This document shows, one piece after another, positions 1 through 8,623 of a DNA stretch of 64,000 nt. The DNA is taken from positions 273,501 to 337,500 of the forward strand of contig NZ_UGOD01000001.1 of assembly GCF_900461525.1 (NCBI RefSeq). Direction: 5' to 3'. Numbering within the stretch: the first letter of the stretch is position 1; the number at the start of each line of letters is the position of its first letter. The stretch comes from Legionella busanensis (GTDB lineage: Bacteria; Pseudomonadota; Gammaproteobacteria; Legionellales; Legionellaceae). Below the pieces are notes generated by a model. It saw only the letters and a program-made list of their open reading frames with translations, did not search any database and was not told where the DNA came from. The translations under genes and the position numbers were made by a program.

Positions 1-330
1 GCTTATAATAACGATTTGCCATTCATCAAAAAGTATATAGATTCTATTTTAGATACAGTACAATTTATTGAACCCTATCTTACTTTTACTGATTTTAATG
101 TGTTGATTGATCTAGTTGCGCGTGGTTATGGAGTGGCTTGTTTGCCAAAAACATATGTCCAGTCTTATATCGACAATCAATCAGTTATTCAAATGCATTT
201 TCCTAAAAATCCGCCTCGATACACAGTTTATCTAGTATATAAAGCAGGTAGTTTGCTAAATAAACGAATGAAATTTTTCAAAGAGCTTTGCGATAAGATG
301 TCTGTAAAAAATTTAATAGGCGTATATTAG
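1..330 (+). CDS. LysR-family regulator, C-terminal fragment
   Basis: The frame is open from the first base of the window, so this is the 3' end of a gene that begins outside it; the first usable start codon inside (TTG at 16) is not a real start. The visible 109 or so residues look like the last part of a LysR substrate-binding domain: the segment around 'LVARGYGVACLPKTYV' matches the conserved turn-strand where LysR proteins read 'lV.aGlGia.lP..'. The DNA-binding half is not visible, so ligand and targets cannot be named. It ends about 50 bp before the tail of a convergent LuxR-type gene. Confidence 0.7.
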   Translation, partial: AYNNDLPFIKKYIDSILDTVQFIEPYLTFTDFNVLIDLVARGYGVACLPKTYVQSYIDNQSVIQMHFPKNPPRYTVYLVYKAGSLLNKRMKFFKELCDKMSVKNLIGVY

Positions 331-378
331 AGTGTGCTACAAGCCTACAATGAAATAACGTGTTAGGGAAATTTTCAA

Positions 379-1179
379 TCAATAACCAGAAGCTAATTTA
401 AGAATAAGCTGGTTTTTTGATTTACAATCATATTTTTCCCGTAAGTTTTCAAAGTGTCTTTCTACGGTACGTCTTGAAATTCCAAGGAGAGATGCGGTCT
501 CATCCGAAGTTTTTCCCCGTATATGCCACCATAATACTTCTTTTTCTCTTAGCGTTAAATGAGTGTTGTGATGAAAGCTTTTTTTATTAAAAGGAATGGC
601 AAGAGTAATCGATTCTTTAATAAAGGCTGTACTCATGAGTTGCATAAACTCAAGTTGATTTGCAATTGAAAGTTTAGGCAAAAGAGGGCGGATTGAAGCT
701 AATTGACTATCAAAATAGTTATTAAATTTAGACAACATATCAAGGTTGTTTAAATAAATATGATTTATATCTGGCTTATCTAAGGGCGCATCAAAGCAGT
801 AGAATTTTAATACTTTATCCTTACTATTAAGAATCTCAAGTATGCGAAATGAATGGCCGAAATTAAAATCTTGCAACAATTTACCGGCATCCTTATAAGT
901 TTCCTGCTCATTTTGCGGATAAGTATCTAAAAGATAGAACCCTTTTTTAGGATAAGATTTTAAAATATTTAGAGGTTTATTCTTAATAATGCCCTGTAAA
1001 ATACATTGATGTAAGTATTCATCATGACTGTCTAACCAAAAATAATTACCTGTTTCATCCGCTTCAATGTAACTAAAATGATTAATTCCTATCGCTTTAA
1101 ATAATACGGCGCATGTGTTTTTTACAAAATTAGTGTAATTAAGTAGGCGCAAAGGTTCATTTTCTAAGTTGATATGCAT
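379..1179 (-). CDS. LuxR-family transcriptional regulator
   Basis: A 266-residue protein with a C-terminal LuxR/GerE helix-turn-helix at about residues 207-262: 'LTLREKEVLWWHIRGKTSDETA' followed by 'LGISRRTVERHFENLREKY' carries the usual Leu-x-x-Arg-Glu-x-Glu-Val and Thr-Val-x-x-His pattern. The N-terminal 200 residues have no recognisable receiver Asp pattern and may be a ligand-sensing or autoinducer-like domain. Legionella genomes carry many LuxR proteins of this size. It is transcribed away from a second LuxR gene across a long AT-rich spacer. The role as a DNA-binding regulator is secure; the signal and regulon are unknown. Confidence 0.85.
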   Translation of the reverse strand: MHINLENEPLRLLNYTNFVKNTCAVLFKAIGINHFSYIEADETGNYFWLDSHDEYLHQCILQGIIKNKPLNILKSYPKKGFYLLDTYPQNEQETYKDAGKLLQDFNFGHSFRILEILNSKDKVLKFYCFDAPLDKPDINHIYLNNLDMLSKFNNYFDSQLASIRPLLPKLSIANQLEFMQLMSTAFIKESITLAIPFNKKSFHHNTHLTLREKEVLWWHIRGKTSDETASLLGISRRTVERHFENLREKYDCKSKNQLILKLASGY

Positions 1180-1913
1180 TTTTAAATAAAATAATTAAAA
1201 TCAAATTAATTATATTGATTAAATATATTACATTAAATAAATATAATATTCAATATTTATACAACTACTTAGCCCGTAATTCTTTAATTATGTTATCTAT
1301 TAACAATTTTTTAAGGATATAAATAAATTTAGGGGTATAGAAATTTTTCGTTAATAACAAATTGTTACTCTTCCTGTTAGTAACAAAGAGCATTTATAGT
1401 AATAAAATTAATAAAAATTAAAGCAAGAAATAATAAGAATAAAACAACAATAATAACAATTATTGTCTCAAGGGTTACTTATAAAAATAAAAATGGTTAG
1501 TAAAATCGAAAAGGAAATTTTTAATAAAAATAAAACAATAAAAATAAGTAATAAGAATAAAACAATAAGAAAAAGAGATAGGGATGTTATTTACTAAAAT
1601 ATGATTTTATGGATTTAAGGTTGCTTATTTAATCAATAAAAATAATAAAGATTAAAGAAAAATTAAAAAAAATAAAATATGGATGTTCTAAATAGGTTAA
1701 ATTTATATCCCTATTTATTGACTCTTTAAACGAAAAGAAGAAAAACTAATAAAAACAATAAAGACTGCACTTTAAAGATAAGAATAAAACAAGGAAGTTA
1801 TTCCTTTTTAATCCAAAATTAATTAAGGCAAAATATTTGGCTAAAAGGTTACAACTTGAATACATAATTTAAGCTTGTTATTATTTGTTTAAGCTGTAAT
1901 AAAATCTTTATCA
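1180..1913. promoter_or_regulatory. AT-rich intergenic region between divergent LuxR genes
   Basis: This 734-bp stretch is almost entirely A and T on both strands and has no credible open reading frame. It separates the start of the leftward LuxR gene from the start of the rightward one, so both promoters must lie here. A 15-base phrase, ATAAGAATAAAACAA, occurs three times near 1433, 1551 and 1778, in a background of related AAT/AAAATAA runs. These could be regulator or nucleoid-protein binding sites, or simply low-complexity drift. No specific promoter can be picked out with confidence. Confidence 0.45.
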
Positions 1914-2687
1914 ATGTCCTTAAAAATTGATTTAAACCATCCAATCTTTTTACTAAAGAATAGAGTCTGCGAAGTTAGTAAAAATTTTTTAAATATATTT
2001 GGTTTTAATTATTTTCAGTATTTACGTTGTTTTGCTGATGGTTCTATAAATTGCCTCGTTACAGATACAAACTTATTTGAATATTTTCAGAAAATTGAAA
2101 ATGAGCCTGTTGTTTTTTCATCTTTTGGTAATGAACATATAAAATCTCATTCATATTGGTTTTTCTGGGATGAAGAGCTACCAAGTATGCCGGTGGAGAT
2201 TGCTCGAGAAAAATATAATTTCCATAATGGGATTACGTTGGTGAGGCGTAACAAAAATTATTACGACATGATTGCTGTAACGCTTCCTTATGAGCACCCA
2301 AATCCGGGTGCATTTTACCTCAATAAATTAAAAGCCATAGAACAATTTATTTTTGATTTTGAATTACAAAATAAAGAATTAATAACGTTATTGAATAAAA
2401 ATCCTTTAAGCCTTCCTACCGCTTATCGCGATGTGAATTACAAAGATATTTGCTTGCATCAAGATCGAATTACAGTAGAAGGAAAAACTAAATCGACCTA
2501 TATCACTACCCAAGAATTAACTTGCTTAAGGTTATGGTTACAAGGAGCAACACATAAACAGATTGCCAGGTGTCTCGATCTGTCACATCGAACCGTTGAG
2601 ACTTATTTAGTGAGGATTAAACAAAGGACAGAATTTTCCTCCTGGTCTGAAATAGAACGTATGTTATATTCTTGTTCTGCTGTTTAG
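1914..2687 (+). CDS. LuxR-family transcriptional regulator
   Basis: A 257-residue protein with a C-terminal LuxR-type helix-turn-helix at about residues 197-250: 'TTQELTCLRLWLQGATHKQI' and then 'LDLSHRTVETYLVRIKQR', the recognition helix having the family's Arg-Thr-Val-Glu-x-Tyr. The N-terminal 190 residues resemble the corresponding half of the divergent LuxR protein at 379-1179 in size and general style, so the two may be distant paralogues. The ATG at 1914 has no clear Shine-Dalgarno sequence. The regulator call is firm; the signal is unknown. Confidence 0.85.
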   Translation: MSLKIDLNHPIFLLKNRVCEVSKNFLNIFGFNYFQYLRCFADGSINCLVTDTNLFEYFQKIENEPVVFSSFGNEHIKSHSYWFFWDEELPSMPVEIAREKYNFHNGITLVRRNKNYYDMIAVTLPYEHPNPGAFYLNKLKAIEQFIFDFELQNKELITLLNKNPLSLPTAYRDVNYKDICLHQDRITVEGKTKSTYITTQELTCLRLWLQGATHKQIARCLDLSHRTVETYLVRIKQRTEFSSWSEIERMLYSCSAV

Positions 2688-2780
2688 AAGATTTGCTAGA
2701 TGTAGGTATTTATAACGGACAGACAAAATAATTATATCTATTAAACTCTGCAAAAAGTAAAATTAATTTTGGAGAGTTTG

Positions 2781-3197
2781 ATGAAATTAGCTAAACCTGC
2801 CCAACATCTATTTGAACAATTTTGCGAAGGTTATGCCATGCGTGATTTATCTTTTACACTTAGCCTTTTTACAAAAGAAGCTAATGTTTGGGGATCAGGT
2901 CTTGACGAATATCGAGTAGGATCAAAGGAAATTGAAGAACAATTAACGAGAGATTGGAGCCAGTCGGAGAGCTCTAAAATAGAAGTCGTACGTTTTGTAC
3001 CGACACCTGATAATGCTTTGTGGGCTGCGGCAGTTTGTAATGCCCGAATTATAGTTGCTAATAAGAATTATTTATTTGAACATTTACGAGGTACTTTAAT
3101 TATTGAGCAAGATGAAGGTATTTGGAAAATAGCACACATGCATGCCTCTTTCCCTGACTACAGAAATGTAGAGAATAACTCTTTCCCAATTAATTAA
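2781..3197 (+). CDS. SnoaL/NTF2-like domain protein
   Basis: A 138-residue single-domain protein of the cone-shaped alpha+beta (NTF2/SnoaL, nuclear transport factor-like) type. The order is a helix with 'FCEGYAMRDLSFTLSLFTKEANVWGSG', then strands ending in 'IIEQDEGIWKIAHMHASFP', which is typical of the SnoaL_3/DUF4440 group, where a Trp-Lys-Ile-x-His strand closes the sheet. I place the start at ATG 2781 because GGAGAG lies 4 bases upstream; the in-frame TTG at 2769 has no ribosome site. The fold is used by both enzymes and binding proteins, so no reaction can be assigned. Confidence 0.75.
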   Translation: MKLAKPAQHLFEQFCEGYAMRDLSFTLSLFTKEANVWGSGLDEYRVGSKEIEEQLTRDWSQSESSKIEVVRFVPTPDNALWAAAVCNARIIVANKNYLFEHLRGTLIIEQDEGIWKIAHMHASFPDYRNVENNSFPIN

Positions 3198-3224
3198 CTT
3201 TGATTCAATTAGCAAGATAAATTA

Positions 3225-4020
3225 CCACCTGCCTTTACGCACAACCTTTTTTGCATAGATAAGGAATGTCTTTCCCGCGTAGGCGGGAATCCATGCAGAA
3301 ATTAGCTTCAGTGCTCATTGATGGATAGATCCCCGCCTACGCGGGGATGACAAAAGTGTTTGTAGTAGATGTAAAAGAATTTATAGAGGATAACATAGAC
3401 ATACTTTTGTTATATTTATTTCTCAAACACATAGAATGGATTCCCACCTGCCTTTACGCACAACCTTTTTTGCATGGATAAGGAATGTCTTTCCCGCGTA
3501 GGCGGGAATCCATGCAGAAATTAGCTTCAGTGCTCATTGATGGATAGATCCCCGCCTACGCGGGGATGACAAAAGTGTTTGTAGTAGATGTAAAAGAATT
3601 TATAGAGGATAACATAGACATACTTTTGTTATATTTATTTCTCAAACACATAGAATGGATTCTCACCTGCTTTTACGCACAACCTTTTTTGCATGGATAA
3701 GGAATGTCTTTCCCGCGTAGGCGGGAATCCATGCAGAAATTAGCCTCAGTGCTCATTGATGGGTAGATCCCCGCCTACGTGGGGATGACAAAAGTGTTTG
3801 TAGTAGATGTAAAAGAATTTATAGAGGATAACATAGACATACTTTTATTATATTTATTTCTCAAACACATAGAATGGATTCTCACCTGCTTTTACGCACA
3901 ACCTTTTTTGCATAGACAAGGAATGTCTTTCCCGCGTAGGCGGGAATCCATGCAGAAATTAGCTTCAGTGCTGATTGATGGATAGATCCTCGCCTACGCG
4001 GAGATGACAAAAGTATTTGT
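3225..4020. repeat. Tandem array of 219-bp units (about 3.6 copies)
   Basis: Four successive copies begin at about 3225, 3444, 3663 and 3882, a constant step of 219 bp; the last is cut after about 139 bp. Copies one to three are nearly identical, and copy four has more changes. Each unit holds two strong palindromes, TTCCCGCGTAGGCGGGAA (3272-3289 in the first unit) and ATCCCCGCCTACGCGGGGAT (3329-3348). Their cores are reverse complements of each other and are separated by about 40 bp. G+C-rich stem-loops of this form occur as dispersed elements in several gammaproteobacteria and Neisseria. No protein is encoded; short frames crossing the units repeat with the DNA. Confidence 0.92.
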
Positions 4021-4227
4021 GCGGATGAAATTGTTTTGCAAACTAGCCTATTTCTTTTGTTATTTCCTGTAGACAGAAAGCTATTTTATAGTTAACTCTA
4101 AACTAGGCGTGGAGTTTGGGCTATTACCAAATTTAATTGAGCATTTTCCATTAAATTGAAGTATTCTTTCCTTTATTTTTATGTTTAAACAAATAAACAA
4201 AGTTAAGGTTATATAATAGTTATTTTT

Positions 4228-5112
4228 ATGAAAAATTCAGAATCTAGTGATTGCTACTTTATTTTTGGTTTCGGCTATACCGCCAAGTTTTTAGCAAAAG
4301 AGTTAATTAAGCGCAATTTCAAAGTCATTGGAACTACCCGTGATAAGCAAAAATTTTTAACTTATGATACACAGCCAAACTATTCTCTTATTAATTATCA
4401 ATTTGATGAAGTCTCAGCTTATTTAAAAGAAGCAACTCATCTTCTGATAAGCATTCCTCCAGTTCCAATGGTAGGTGATCCTGTATTGTCTGATTTTAAT
4501 AATTTAATTAAAGACAATAGGCATCATTTAAAATGGCTAGGTTATTTATCCTCAACCAGTGTGTACGGTGATCATCAAGGTGATTGGGTAGATGAAGAAT
4601 CAGTCTGCTTAGCGAAAGATACTCAAAGCACTTTAAGGTTAAATACTGAGAAAGCCTGGACGGCTTTTGCAAAGCAATATCAGCTACCACTACATATCTT
4701 TAGATTGGCCGGAATTTATGGACCAGGTAGAAATGCCATAAGTCGTATCAAGGCCGGAAAAAAATTAAGTATTTATAAAAGTGGGCAATTTTTTTCTAGA
4801 ATCCATGTCTCTGATATTGTATCAGTCTTACTAGCGTCATTAGAGTATCCTAAATCTTATTCAATTTATAATGTTGCTGATGATGAGCCAACTGCATCTC
4901 ATATTATTGACGCGTATGCTTGTAATTTGTTAAAGCAATCACCTTTGCCCCTTATCAATTATGAAGAAGCGAATCTCTCACCTTTTGAAAGACATTTTTA
5001 CACCAATAATCGTCGAGTAGCTAACGCTAAAATTAAAAATGAATTAAAAATTAAACTTAAGTACCCAACCTATCAAGAAGGACTCCAGCAGTTAATTACA
5101 GATAATTATTAA
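4228..5112 (+). CDS. SDR-family NAD(P)-dependent epimerase/dehydratase-like protein
   Basis: A 294-residue protein with an N-terminal Rossmann nucleotide-binding motif, 'FIFGFGYTAKFLAKELIKRN' (Gly-x-Gly-x-x-Ala), then 'LLISIPP', 'YLSSTSVYGDHQGDWVDE' and 'FRLAGIYGPGRNAI', which are the successive strands and active-site neighbourhood of extended short-chain dehydrogenases. The usual catalytic Tyr-x-x-x-Lys is replaced or shifted ('RLNTEKAW'), as in the YeeZ-like subgroup, so the activity is doubtful. Its substrate is unknown. It stands alone, between the repeat array and a convergent MFS gene. Confidence 0.8.
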   Translation: MKNSESSDCYFIFGFGYTAKFLAKELIKRNFKVIGTTRDKQKFLTYDTQPNYSLINYQFDEVSAYLKEATHLLISIPPVPMVGDPVLSDFNNLIKDNRHHLKWLGYLSSTSVYGDHQGDWVDEESVCLAKDTQSTLRLNTEKAWTAFAKQYQLPLHIFRLAGIYGPGRNAISRIKAGKKLSIYKSGQFFSRIHVSDIVSVLLASLEYPKSYSIYNVADDEPTASHIIDAYACNLLKQSPLPLINYEEANLSPFERHFYTNNRRVANAKIKNELKIKLKYPTYQEGLQQLITDNY

Positions 5113-5172
5113 AATAGAAATCTTATTAAGAGTAGAGCATTTATTATAATATCTTCGAGCTAGTCTAGTTTA

Positions 5173-6360
5173 TCAATTACTTAAATACTCTCTATTTAAG
5201 TATAAAATTAATGCTAATAATAAACTATACATTAATCCTATTAATAAGGCGCAGGAAAAAAAAGTATCTGGAATTAGCGCCACTAACACTGTAATTAAGC
5301 AAATCACAATGATCTTCATTAAGCTTAGAAGTGAGGTTGCATCTATAATAAATAAATTAAAATTTTTAAATCCACGAGCAATAAAGTTAGGGTATAAAAC
5401 ACCTAATCCTAAAGAAGAAATAGCCATAGGTATAACAAAAGCTAAAATTGACTTAGCAGTAAACCAGCTGGCAATTAAAAAATTTACTGTACCCAGTAGA
5501 CTTATTATTAAGCCAATGTAAATCAAGTTTTTTGGTAAATATTTAACAAGCAGTATACTATTAAAGAGAGAACCTAAACTAAATAATAAACTTATTAAAG
5601 CTCCTATCCAGCCAAAGAGCCTAGTAGATACACCTAACTGTAGCTGTAAGATAAAAGAACTCATAATCAAATAACATACAATAATGCTTACACAAATAAT
5701 GGCATATATCATATGCATCATATAATATTTATTTTTTAGTAGAATTTTCATCTTTTTAAAAAAAACCTTTTTTTCTTTTTTGGGAGCGATAGTAATGTCT
5801 GGTAAAAACCTATAGCTAGATAATAAAAGTAAAAAAGCTAATATAAATAAAAATATAAAATTGCTTTGCCAACCATAAAGCTCCTGTAAGTATCCACCTA
5901 AAATTGGGGCTATAACATTAGCAGTTGTTAAAAAAAACACAGTATAAGAAACGAATATTCCTAATTTATTGGAAGGCAGAAGAAGATGAATAAGTGCAAT
6001 GATAATTGCTATAGAACCAAACCCCGCACCTATCCCCTGTAAAAACCTCAAAGTTAGAAAATAAGTTATATTAGTTGAAAAGATAATTAAAAGAGTAGAT
6101 AGTAAAAATATACTATTACAAATTAAAAAAGTATGACGATAATTTATTCCTCTATTAGTCCATCCATTTAAGAAAATAGAAAATCCAAATCCTAACATAA
6201 AATAAAAATAACTCAGCTGAATAGTATCACTGATAGTATTAAAAAATTGGATTAAAGCAGGCATAGAAGGAATATAAATATCCATTGCAAACTGGGCAAT
6301 CAATCCATTGGCAATAGCAAATATAATTAATTTATTTGGTGCTGATATAGTAATAGACAT
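5173..6360 (-). CDS. MFS transporter, Bcr/CflA-like; putative exporter of the peptide operon
   Basis: A very hydrophobic protein of about 395 residues with roughly twelve predicted membrane segments. Near the N-terminus 'QFAMDIYIPSMPALIQFF' matches the Asp-x-Tyr-x-Pro-Ser-x-Pro signature of the Bcr/CflA drug:H+ antiporter branch of the major facilitator superfamily. An in-frame GTG at 6426 would overlap the methyltransferase gene, but family alignment favours the ATG at 6360, 28 bp after that gene ends. It is the last gene of a leftward operon with a peptide, an HExxH protein and a methyltransferase, so export of the modified peptide is a reasonable inference; general drug efflux is the alternative. 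Confidence 0.82.
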   Translation of the reverse strand: MSITISAPNKLIIFAIANGLIAQFAMDIYIPSMPALIQFFNTISDTIQLSYFYFMLGFGFSIFLNGWTNRGINYRHTFLICNSIFLLSTLLIIFSTNITYFLTLRFLQGIGAGFGSIAIIIALIHLLLPSNKLGIFVSYTVFFLTTANVIAPILGGYLQELYGWQSNFIFLFILAFLLLLSSYRFLPDITIAPKKEKKVFFKKMKILLKNKYYMMHMIYAIICVSIIVCYLIMSSFILQLQLGVSTRLFGWIGALISLLFSLGSLFNSILLVKYLPKNLIYIGLIISLLGTVNFLIASWFTAKSILAFVIPMAISSLGLGVLYPNFIARGFKNFNLFIIDATSLLSLMKIIVICLITVLVALIPDTFFSCALLIGLMYSLLLALILYLNREYLSN

Positions 6361-6388
6361 TTTAATTTTTATCTTAAGTATTAATAAA

Positions 6389-7081
6389 TTATTTCCTAAT
6401 AATAACAACAACTTGTCCGGGTTCACTGATAAAGTTATTATTTATTCTGTGCTTAATTTGTTTCAATTCCCATAATAAATAGTGATTTTCCTGTAATTGA
6501 GTTATATATTGCTGTTGTATTTTGAAAAATTCTTCTATATTTAGCTCATTAATAAAAAGCTCATAATAGACTTCAATGCCAGAAATTTCATGAGTGATGG
6601 CATTAATGATTTCACCTGCACTAAGCCCTTCACGATGAAAATAACCTAGGCTCTGATGTAGCTTTTTACACCAGGCAGCTAACGACGCGCTAAGTTGTTG
6701 GGAATAAATAGTTTTATCATACCAAGGGTCAACTACAATTACGCCATATTTAGCGACCCTTAGAGCTTCTGCCAAAGCATCTTCTGGGTTAGGTATATGA
6801 TGTAGAGAATTAGCGACTAAAACCCAACTAAAATTATCATTCGCATAAGTTAAAAGTCTGGCATCGCCTATTTCAACACTAATATTTGCTTGACGTAATT
6901 TCTCTACATAAGGCTCATAAAGATCAATACCATAAACTTTCATAAAATATTTATTTTTTAAATAGATTAATTTTTTGCCATCACCACAACCTACTTCAAG
7001 TAAGGAATGAGCTTTTGGTTTTAAATTTATTATTCTTTCAACAAGTTTCTTTTCAAGGGTTGATAGTTTTGGAAAAGACAT
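6389..7081 (-). CDS. Class I SAM-dependent methyltransferase in putative RiPP operon
   Basis: Begins at the ATG at 7081, preceded by TTGGAGAG five bases upstream; the longer in-frame start at 7123 lacks a ribosome site. Motif I, 'LLEVGCGDGKK' (residues 28-38), binds S-adenosylmethionine, 'VYGIDLYEPYVEKL' carries the acidic residue for the ribose, and 'SWVLVANSLHHIPNPEDAL' is the post-motif region of the Methyltransf_11 group. The start lies inside the end of the HExxH gene (29-bp overlap), so translation is probably coupled. The acceptor is unknown; with these neighbours a modified peptide is a fair guess, and a small-molecule substrate is the alternative. Confidence 0.85.
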   Translation of the reverse strand: MSFPKLSTLEKKLVERIINLKPKAHSLLEVGCGDGKKLIYLKNKYFMKVYGIDLYEPYVEKLRQANISVEIGDARLLTYANDNFSWVLVANSLHHIPNPEDALAEALRVAKYGVIVVDPWYDKTIYSQQLSASLAAWCKKLHQSLGYFHREGLSAGEIINAITHEISGIEVYYELFINELNIEEFFKIQQQYITQLQENHYLLWELKQIKHRINNNFISEPGQVVVIIRK

Positions 7082-8120
7082 TTTTGCTCTCCAAGTTAAG
7101 TGAGTGTAAAAACGCCGCGCCAAATTCAGTTAATTTAGCATGTTTTAAAAGGATTTCTTCACCCTGTTTAAATTTAATATGATATGCATTTAAACGGTCC
7201 TGATAAAAATAAGGCAAGTCTCGAATGGGTCGATTCGAATAATTTTCATGATGGCCACTATGTTTAATATCTATTAAATAATCTTCTGCTAATCTATACA
7301 TGACAATTAATCTAAAAAAGACAAAATGTGCATGAAAAATTCCCTTTAAAGGTCGTAATACATTTCGTGCTGGAGAATGATATAGTTCAGTAGAATTTAG
7401 AATTATTGGGTCTATGGTCATCAATAAATTTAGAAACACATGAGATGTTTCATGGATTATACTGTCAAAAAAATATAAAAATTGTTGTTCTTCAGAATCA
7501 AGCAATTTATAGCGAAGGATAATCATGCCAAAATACTTTAAACTCGTTGCTGCTGTAGCAAAAAAAATTCCTTTCGATATATGTAATACTGCGAGTATTT
7601 CTTGAATTTCGTTATACAATTTTTTATTTGTTTTCTTAATAACACTAAATACTTTAGCTATTTGTTTTTTAGCTAAATCATATTCAGTAGTTGAAAGTTG
7701 CTCAAATGTTTCAATTTTATTAGATACAGACCGAACATAATTTAGTTGGTTCTCTATAATTGGGTTATTTTGATCATTATCAATCAGAAATTCTTGTATA
7801 TAAAAATTATCAATACTGAATTCATTTAATAAATGACAGAGATTATCAACTTCATCCTTCTTTTGGCCATAAAGAGCTTCTAAAACAGAGTAGTAATAAA
7901 AATACAGCATAGGAGAGAAATGTTTATTAACATCTAAACTGTTTATCTTTTTTAAAAGCAAATTGAAATTTGCGTTAAGTCCCTTCTCTGCGGCAAGAAT
8001 AAGCTCCAAAAAACTTTTCCTTGTTCGTTTTCTAAGGTAACAATGCATAACCTTTATATGGGTTTTGCCCATAAAAGGTTGCATTGGAAGTGTGTATAAT
8101 AATTTTTGGTTAATAGTCAT
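7053..8120 (-). CDS. HExxH-motif putative peptide beta-hydroxylase
   Basis: A 355-residue protein that I recognise by its central 'FDSIIHETSHVFLNLLM' (HExxH at residues 223-227) followed by 'YHSPARNVLRPLKGIFHAHFVFFRL' (residues 247-271). This pairing is characteristic of the HExxH domain found in ribosomal-peptide modification clusters (TIGR04267 type, named alpha-ketoglutarate HExxH peptide beta-hydroxylase), not of a metalloprotease. His223, His227 and a later acidic or His residue would bind iron. The N-terminal half is helical and may recognise the peptide. AGGA sits 7 bases before the ATG. A 48-codon peptide gene lies 66 bp upstream and a methyltransferase overlaps the end, which supports a RiPP maturation role. 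A true zincin peptidase is less likely. Confidence 0.7.
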   Translation of the reverse strand: MTINQKLLYTLPMQPFMGKTHIKVMHCYLRKRTRKSFLELILAAEKGLNANFNLLLKKINSLDVNKHFSPMLYFYYYSVLEALYGQKKDEVDNLCHLLNEFSIDNFYIQEFLIDNDQNNPIIENQLNYVRSVSNKIETFEQLSTTEYDLAKKQIAKVFSVIKKTNKKLYNEIQEILAVLHISKGIFFATAATSLKYFGMIILRYKLLDSEEQQFLYFFDSIIHETSHVFLNLLMTIDPIILNSTELYHSPARNVLRPLKGIFHAHFVFFRLIVMYRLAEDYLIDIKHSGHHENYSNRPIRDLPYFYQDRLNAYHIKFKQGEEILLKHAKLTEFGAAFLHSLNLESKNVFSKTINP

Positions 8121-8186
8121 ATGTTATTCCTGTAAGAATTATACAACTGTAACCAAGTTTAATTTTAACTATAGCTCGCTCATATC

Positions 8187-8333
8187 TTATGCAGGCGCTT
8201 GTACTGTAGGTATTTTATCTGCGCCGTCTTTGACAGTATTAGAGGGAACTTTAAATGCCGAACGTTGCTCTGACAATGATTCATTAAGCCTTTTCTTAGA
8301 CTCACCTTGGTTATGCTTTGCTCTTTTATTCAT
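8187..8333 (-). CDS. Small 48-residue peptide, candidate RiPP precursor
   Basis: Reading the complement from 8333 gives ATG, 48 codons and TAA. The start is well marked: AGGGG at 8340-8344 is about six bases upstream. The product begins 'MNKRAKHNQGESKKRLNESL' (Lys/Arg-rich) and ends with an uncharged tail '…DKIPTVQAPA'; it has no Cys and no membrane segment. It is the first gene of a leftward set with an HExxH modification enzyme, a methyltransferase and an MFS transporter. Size, position and the leader-like then core-like composition fit a ribosomally made, post-translationally modified peptide. The frame is short, so chance cannot be excluded, but the ribosome site and the conserved-strand context argue for a real gene. 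Confidence 0.55.
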   Translation of the reverse strand: MNKRAKHNQGESKKRLNESLSEQRSAFKVPSNTVKDGADKIPTVQAPA

Positions 8334-8388
8334 AATAAACCCCTAAAAAGATAAAACAAATAAGCAGAACTTAATCTACTTAATTATG

Positions 8389-8394
8389 ATTATA
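8389..8394 (-). promoter_or_regulatory. Possible -10 box for the peptide operon
   Basis: On the complement strand TATAAT occurs at 8394-8389, about 55 bases before the ATG of the small peptide gene. No good -35 hexamer is seen 16-18 bases upstream. In DNA this AT-rich a perfect TATAAT can occur by chance, so this is a suggestion only. Confidence 0.25.
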
Positions 8395-8623
8395 GACTAT
8401 GAGTTTTCTTAAGGTTTAGTTAGCGAAATTAATTTCAGAACCACTATCTTTAATATTTTCATAACTACTTGAATTTAAATTAGTAATAAAGAATAAATAA
8501 TTAAAATTTAACTAAGAGGAGATTAAATGAATAACACTGAGCTATAGCAATATATAGCTCAATGTTAATAATTAAATAAGTAAAAATAGCCTAATATTAT
8601 TTTAAATATTATGTAATAAATAG

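Noticed and set aside
3779..3985. 68-codon frame in the repeat array
   Set aside because: It lies wholly within 219-bp repeat units, crosses the palindromes, and its codons repeat with the DNA. No ribosome site or protein similarity.
3225..4020. CRISPR array
   Set aside because: The units are 219 bp and identical throughout, with no unique spacers; this is a tandem duplication.
7053..8120. Secreted zinc metalloprotease because of HExxH
   Set aside because: There is no signal peptide, and the sequence after the motif matches the peptide-modification HExxH group and not a zincin.
8065..8346. 93-codon frame on the plus strand
   Set aside because: It overlaps the start of the HExxH gene and covers the small peptide gene in antisense; it has no ribosome site and its sequence has no protein character.
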